DNA of 64,000 nt from NCBI RefSeq assembly GCF_015207735.1, contig NZ_JADEWG010000013.1, positions 1-64,000 of the forward strand, given 5' to 3'. The notes beneath the pieces are model-generated. The model was not told where the DNA came from, did not search any database, and was given only the letters and a program-made list of their open reading frames with translations. The DNA is from [Phormidium] sp. LEGE 05292 (GTDB lineage Bacteria > Cyanobacteriota > Cyanobacteriia > Cyanobacteriales > Aerosakkonemataceae). Shown here in pieces: positions 61,599 to 64,000 of this stretch; the stretch's first letter is position 1; each line of letters starts with the position of its first letter. Position numbers and translations under genes: made by a program.

Positions 61599-63464
61599 AT
61601 GGTAGCTAAAAATTTTATTGGTGGACTGCGCCGTTACTTTTGCAATAGTTCGCCCTGGCTTACTGGTGCAGCAGCAACAATTTTATCTTTGGGAATGTGG
61701 CATTTAAATATTTGGCTACCTCTGGAAAGAGTAGGTTACAAATTGCTATTTCAAGTCCGCGAGACGGGAGTTTTACCTAAACAGCAATGGGATAAAAGAA
61801 TTGTTGTAATTGCGATCGATGAAAAGAGTGTGCAGAAATACGGTCAATTTCCTTGGCAACGCGATCGCTATGTTCCCTTATTAAATTATTTACAAAAAGC
61901 CCGTCCAGCAGCGATTGGATTTGATATTAAATTTGTCGATCGTAGTGAGAAAGATGCTGAATTTGCGAAAGCGATCGAGCAAAGTGGTAATGTAGTATTA
62001 GCTAGAGCATGGGATGATCTAGGAAACCCTTTAATACCTGTACAAAAATTAAGTGAAGCTGCAAGTAATCAAGGACATATTTCTCGTCAAGTTGATGGGG
62101 ATGGTATTACTCGTCAAGTACCAATTTGGATAAATAGCGCCGAATTTTCTCTTCCTAGTTTGGGTTTGGCGATGATTGAAGTGTACAATTTAAATCAGAC
62201 AAAAGAACCAATTTCTCTGCCACAGCCCAGTAAATATGAACCTTTACAAAATATCTGGTTAAATTGGCCGGGAAAAGTCATTTCTTTAGCCAATAATTCC
62301 CAGCAATCATCTCCGATAACCTATTCTTTTGTAGATGTAGCTGAAGGTAAAATACCTAGTAATCAATTTACAAATAAATTTGTGCTAATTGGTTTTACTG
62401 CCATAGGTTTAACCGATCCATTGCGAACGCCTTACAATACAGAACCGCCTACATCTGGAGTTTACTTTCATGCTGCTGTAATTGATAATTTAGTCAAGAA
62501 AAGTTGGTTACAAACTTTACCGGATATACAGGTATTTGGGTTATTAATCTTGTTACCATTTGGTGCTAGTTGCCTATTTTTCGGCAGCGATCTAAAGACG
62601 CGGATAGTTCTAATTTTTATTTTACCGATCGCTTGGTTTGCGATCGCTACTGTAGTTTTTGTTTTTTGTCAATTGTGGATACCGATCGCCGCCCCAATTG
62701 GCACAGTATTAATAGCAGCAGTTGGTTTACAATTGCGAGAACAGTATGAAAAACAACAATTAATGAACTTATTTGCCAAGCACGTTTCCCCAGAAACAGC
62801 AGCATTAATTTGGCAGCGCAAAGAAGAAATAATCGAAGATGGAAAACTGCAAGCGCAAGAATTAATCGCTACTGTATTATTTATGGATATTCGAGGATTT
62901 ACTACTATTTCAGAAACCCTGAAGCCGCGAGAATTGCTCAATTGGCTGAATGAATATTTGGATGCGATGACTGATTGTATTATGGATAATGGTGGAGTCG
63001 TAGATAAATATATTGGAGATGCAATTATGGCGGTTTTTGGTGTACCTTTTCCTAACGCAAAACCAGAGGGAATTCGCCAAGATGCGCTAAATGCGATCGC
63101 AGCTTCTCTTGCCATGCACAAACGATTAAGACAACTAAATAAACGGTTAAAATCCCAAGGTAAACCTGTAATTAAATTTGGCATTGGTATTCATACCGGA
63201 ATGCTAATTGCTGGGAGTGTGGGAGGAACAAGACGCTTGAATTATTCCGTAGTTGGAGATACGGTTAACGTAGCATCTCGATTAGAATCAATGAATAAAG
63301 AGTTAACTGCTGATAAACCATTCAAAATATTATTAACCGATGAAACTTTCAGTTATGTTAGCGATCGCTACCGAGGAGAACAAGTAAAAACAATCCAACT
63401 CCGAGGTAGACAACAAGAAACAATGATTTACACTATTCTAGGTAAAAAGAAACGTTCGTTGTAA
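61599..63464 (+). CDS. CHASE2-domain adenylate/guanylate cyclase
   Basis: A 621-residue membrane signalling enzyme. One membrane helix (~20-35), then a CHASE2 extracytoplasmic sensor (~40-300), then three membrane helices (~305-385) and a class III cyclase domain (~425-610) with FMDIRGFTTISE, VVDKYIGDAIMAVFG and GDTVNVASRLE. The metal-binding Asp pair is D in FMDI and D in IGDA. The transition-state Asn/Arg lie in VNVASRLE. It should make cAMP (or cGMP) in response to an envelope signal. It follows the FecR gene on the same strand. Confidence 0.93.
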   Translation: MVAKNFIGGLRRYFCNSSPWLTGAAATILSLGMWHLNIWLPLERVGYKLLFQVRETGVLPKQQWDKRIVVIAIDEKSVQKYGQFPWQRDRYVPLLNYLQKARPAAIGFDIKFVDRSEKDAEFAKAIEQSGNVVLARAWDDLGNPLIPVQKLSEAASNQGHISRQVDGDGITRQVPIWINSAEFSLPSLGLAMIEVYNLNQTKEPISLPQPSKYEPLQNIWLNWPGKVISLANNSQQSSPITYSFVDVAEGKIPSNQFTNKFVLIGFTAIGLTDPLRTPYNTEPPTSGVYFHAAVIDNLVKKSWLQTLPDIQVFGLLILLPFGASCLFFGSDLKTRIVLIFILPIAWFAIATVVFVFCQLWIPIAAPIGTVLIAAVGLQLREQYEKQQLMNLFAKHVSPETAALIWQRKEEIIEDGKLQAQELIATVLFMDIRGFTTISETLKPRELLNWLNEYLDAMTDCIMDNGGVVDKYIGDAIMAVFGVPFPNAKPEGIRQDALNAIAASLAMHKRLRQLNKRLKSQGKPVIKFGIGIHTGMLIAGSVGGTRRLNYSVVGDTVNVASRLESMNKELTADKPFKILLTDETFSYVSDRYRGEQVKTIQLRGRQQETMIYTILGKKKRSL

Positions 63465-63505
63465 GGACTTTAGTCCTAGAAAGCACTAAAGTGCTTACAA
63501 CAAAC
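63454..63505. terminator. Palindrome with GGACTTTAGTCC between convergent genes
   Basis: GTTCGTTGTAAG (63454-63465) pairs with CTTACAACAAAC (63494-63505); inner arms GGACTTTAGT and ACTAAAGTGC continue the stem. It spans the cyclase stop and touches the stop of the convergent gene at 63506. Same family as 26266 and 37008. Confidence 0.7.
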
Positions 63506-64000
63506 TTAAATACTTTCATTAAGATACACTATCATTTGTTGTACGGTAATTCCTAAAGGTTGCCAATTAGGATTTGATGAAGAGAAAGTAGAATCTCCCA
63601 TAACTGCTTGATATTGGCGGGGATGTTTCTTCGCTGCATCAGGTGAAGCTGCTACCTGCAAGATTAATTTGCCTTTGTAATTTGCTAATTTAGTATTTTC
63701 TAGCAAAATTGTACCGCTATAATCCCAAGCGAGTCCGTAAAGTTTAAACTCACCTAATTGTTTTCTTAATTCCGCAAGGGAAGTACTGACACCAATGCCT
63801 TCAGGCGTTTTCCAAGCAGAACCAAAATCCCGAATAGTAGCAGGTTGAGTACGTTTTTCATCTGCCCAAACTACTGTAAATGAACGTTGTTGTCCCAGGT
63901 TAACGCGAGTAGCAGCAAATTCTCCGATTCCTTCAGGGCCAAAAATCTTTTTGTCTTGCAAACGTGACGCGCCAAAAAGTTTAGCTAGTTCTTGACGGCT
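63506..64000 (-). CDS. Conserved hypothetical protein (cut by the window edge)
   Basis: The last 164 residues of a longer protein whose start lies beyond the window: the frame stays open to base 64000 and reads SRQELAKLFGASRLQ before the first internal start-like codon (TTG at 63961). The visible part has WADEKRTQPATIRDFGSAWKTP and GISTSLAELRKQ-type GIGVSTSLAELRKQLGEFK, then YGLAWDYSGTI. I recall similar uncharacterised secreted-type domains in cyanobacteria. No catalytic motif is seen. Its 3' end is convergent with the cyclase gene across the palindrome. Confidence 0.7.
   Translation of the reverse strand, partial: SRQELAKLFGASRLQDKKIFGPEGIGEFAATRVNLGQQRSFTVVWADEKRTQPATIRDFGSAWKTPEGIGVSTSLAELRKQLGEFKLYGLAWDYSGTILLENTKLANYKGKLILQVAASPDAAKKHPRQYQAVMGDSTFSSSNPNWQPLGITVQQMIVYLNESI

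Noticed and set aside
62669-63184. 171-codon antisense frame over the cyclase domain
   Set aside because: No start signal or family features; the plus-strand cyclase is certain.
1-64000. CRISPR array
   Set aside because: All tandem repeats are 7-12 bases without spacers of CRISPR size, and no cas gene is present.

Overview
The window reads as chromosome of a filamentous cyanobacterium. Evidence is an AT-leaning composition, many HIP1-type GCGATCGC octamers inside genes, spacers full of 7- to 10-base short tandem repeats and small palindromes, and cyanobacterium-typical genes: a helical carotenoid protein, a long TamB/Tic236-like protein, DUF3110 and DUF2555 proteins, an NrtR-type NAD regulator, pentapeptide repeats and a FecR/CHASE2-cyclase pair. 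No rRNA, tRNA, CRISPR array, prophage or intact transposase was seen. Most genes are ordinary housekeeping genes; the unusual material lies in small modules and in the spacers.

Layout. 1-8.5 kb: purH, a VWA protein, an esterase that seems to lack a standard start codon, a DUF2555 protein, coaBC, a DUF29-like protein, two exported proteins and msrA. 8.5-19.3 kb: an SLH-anchored glycoside-hydrolase-like protein, a second copy of the exported module seen in the 6443 gene, a VOC protein, an FAD enzyme, a PIN-membrane protein, a site-2 protease, murQ, DUF3110 and a VapBC-like toxin-antitoxin pair. 19.5-30.7 kb: a 2232-residue TamB-like protein with an internal tandem array, an Uma2 remnant, and a hybrid histidine kinase plus GT4 glycosyltransferase bracketed by two inverted copies of a ~73-bp repeat. 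30.7-36.5 kb: an orphan sugar ABC permease and an NAD block on the minus strand (pncB, nadD, nrtR, nadE). 36.5-43.4 kb: small exported proteins, a second histidine kinase, murD, a poly-Asp protein and glyS between two related hairpins.

43.6-51.3 kb is the most distinctive part. A pentapeptide protein is followed by an ABC-2 exporter pair facing, only 29 bp away, a carotenoid-desaturase-like flavoprotein with an embedded Rieske domain and then a Rieske oxygenase. Next comes a HigBA-type toxin-antitoxin pair present twice in tandem. 51.3-55.5 kb: a coiled-coil membrane protein, thiD, ftsZ and ftsQ, with a strongly foldable ~98-nt element between ftsZ and thiD. 55.9-60.3 kb: a likely metal-handling neighbourhood (SafE-like membrane protein, periplasmic partner, COG0523 GTPase, HupE/UreJ transporter) that also holds a helical carotenoid protein. 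60.5-64 kb: a FecR protein, a CHASE2 adenylate cyclase and a gene cut by the window edge.

How genes may work together: pncB-nadD-nrtR-nadE form an NAD salvage/synthesis unit with its own regulator. The ABC exporter and Rieske/FAD enzymes may modify and move one lipophilic compound. The HupE-COG0523-SafE genes point to nickel, cobalt, zinc or copper handling. FecR and the cyclase probably form one envelope-sensing unit. No wholly new system can be proven from sequence alone; the best candidates are the exporter/Rieske locus and the ftsZ-thiD structured element.
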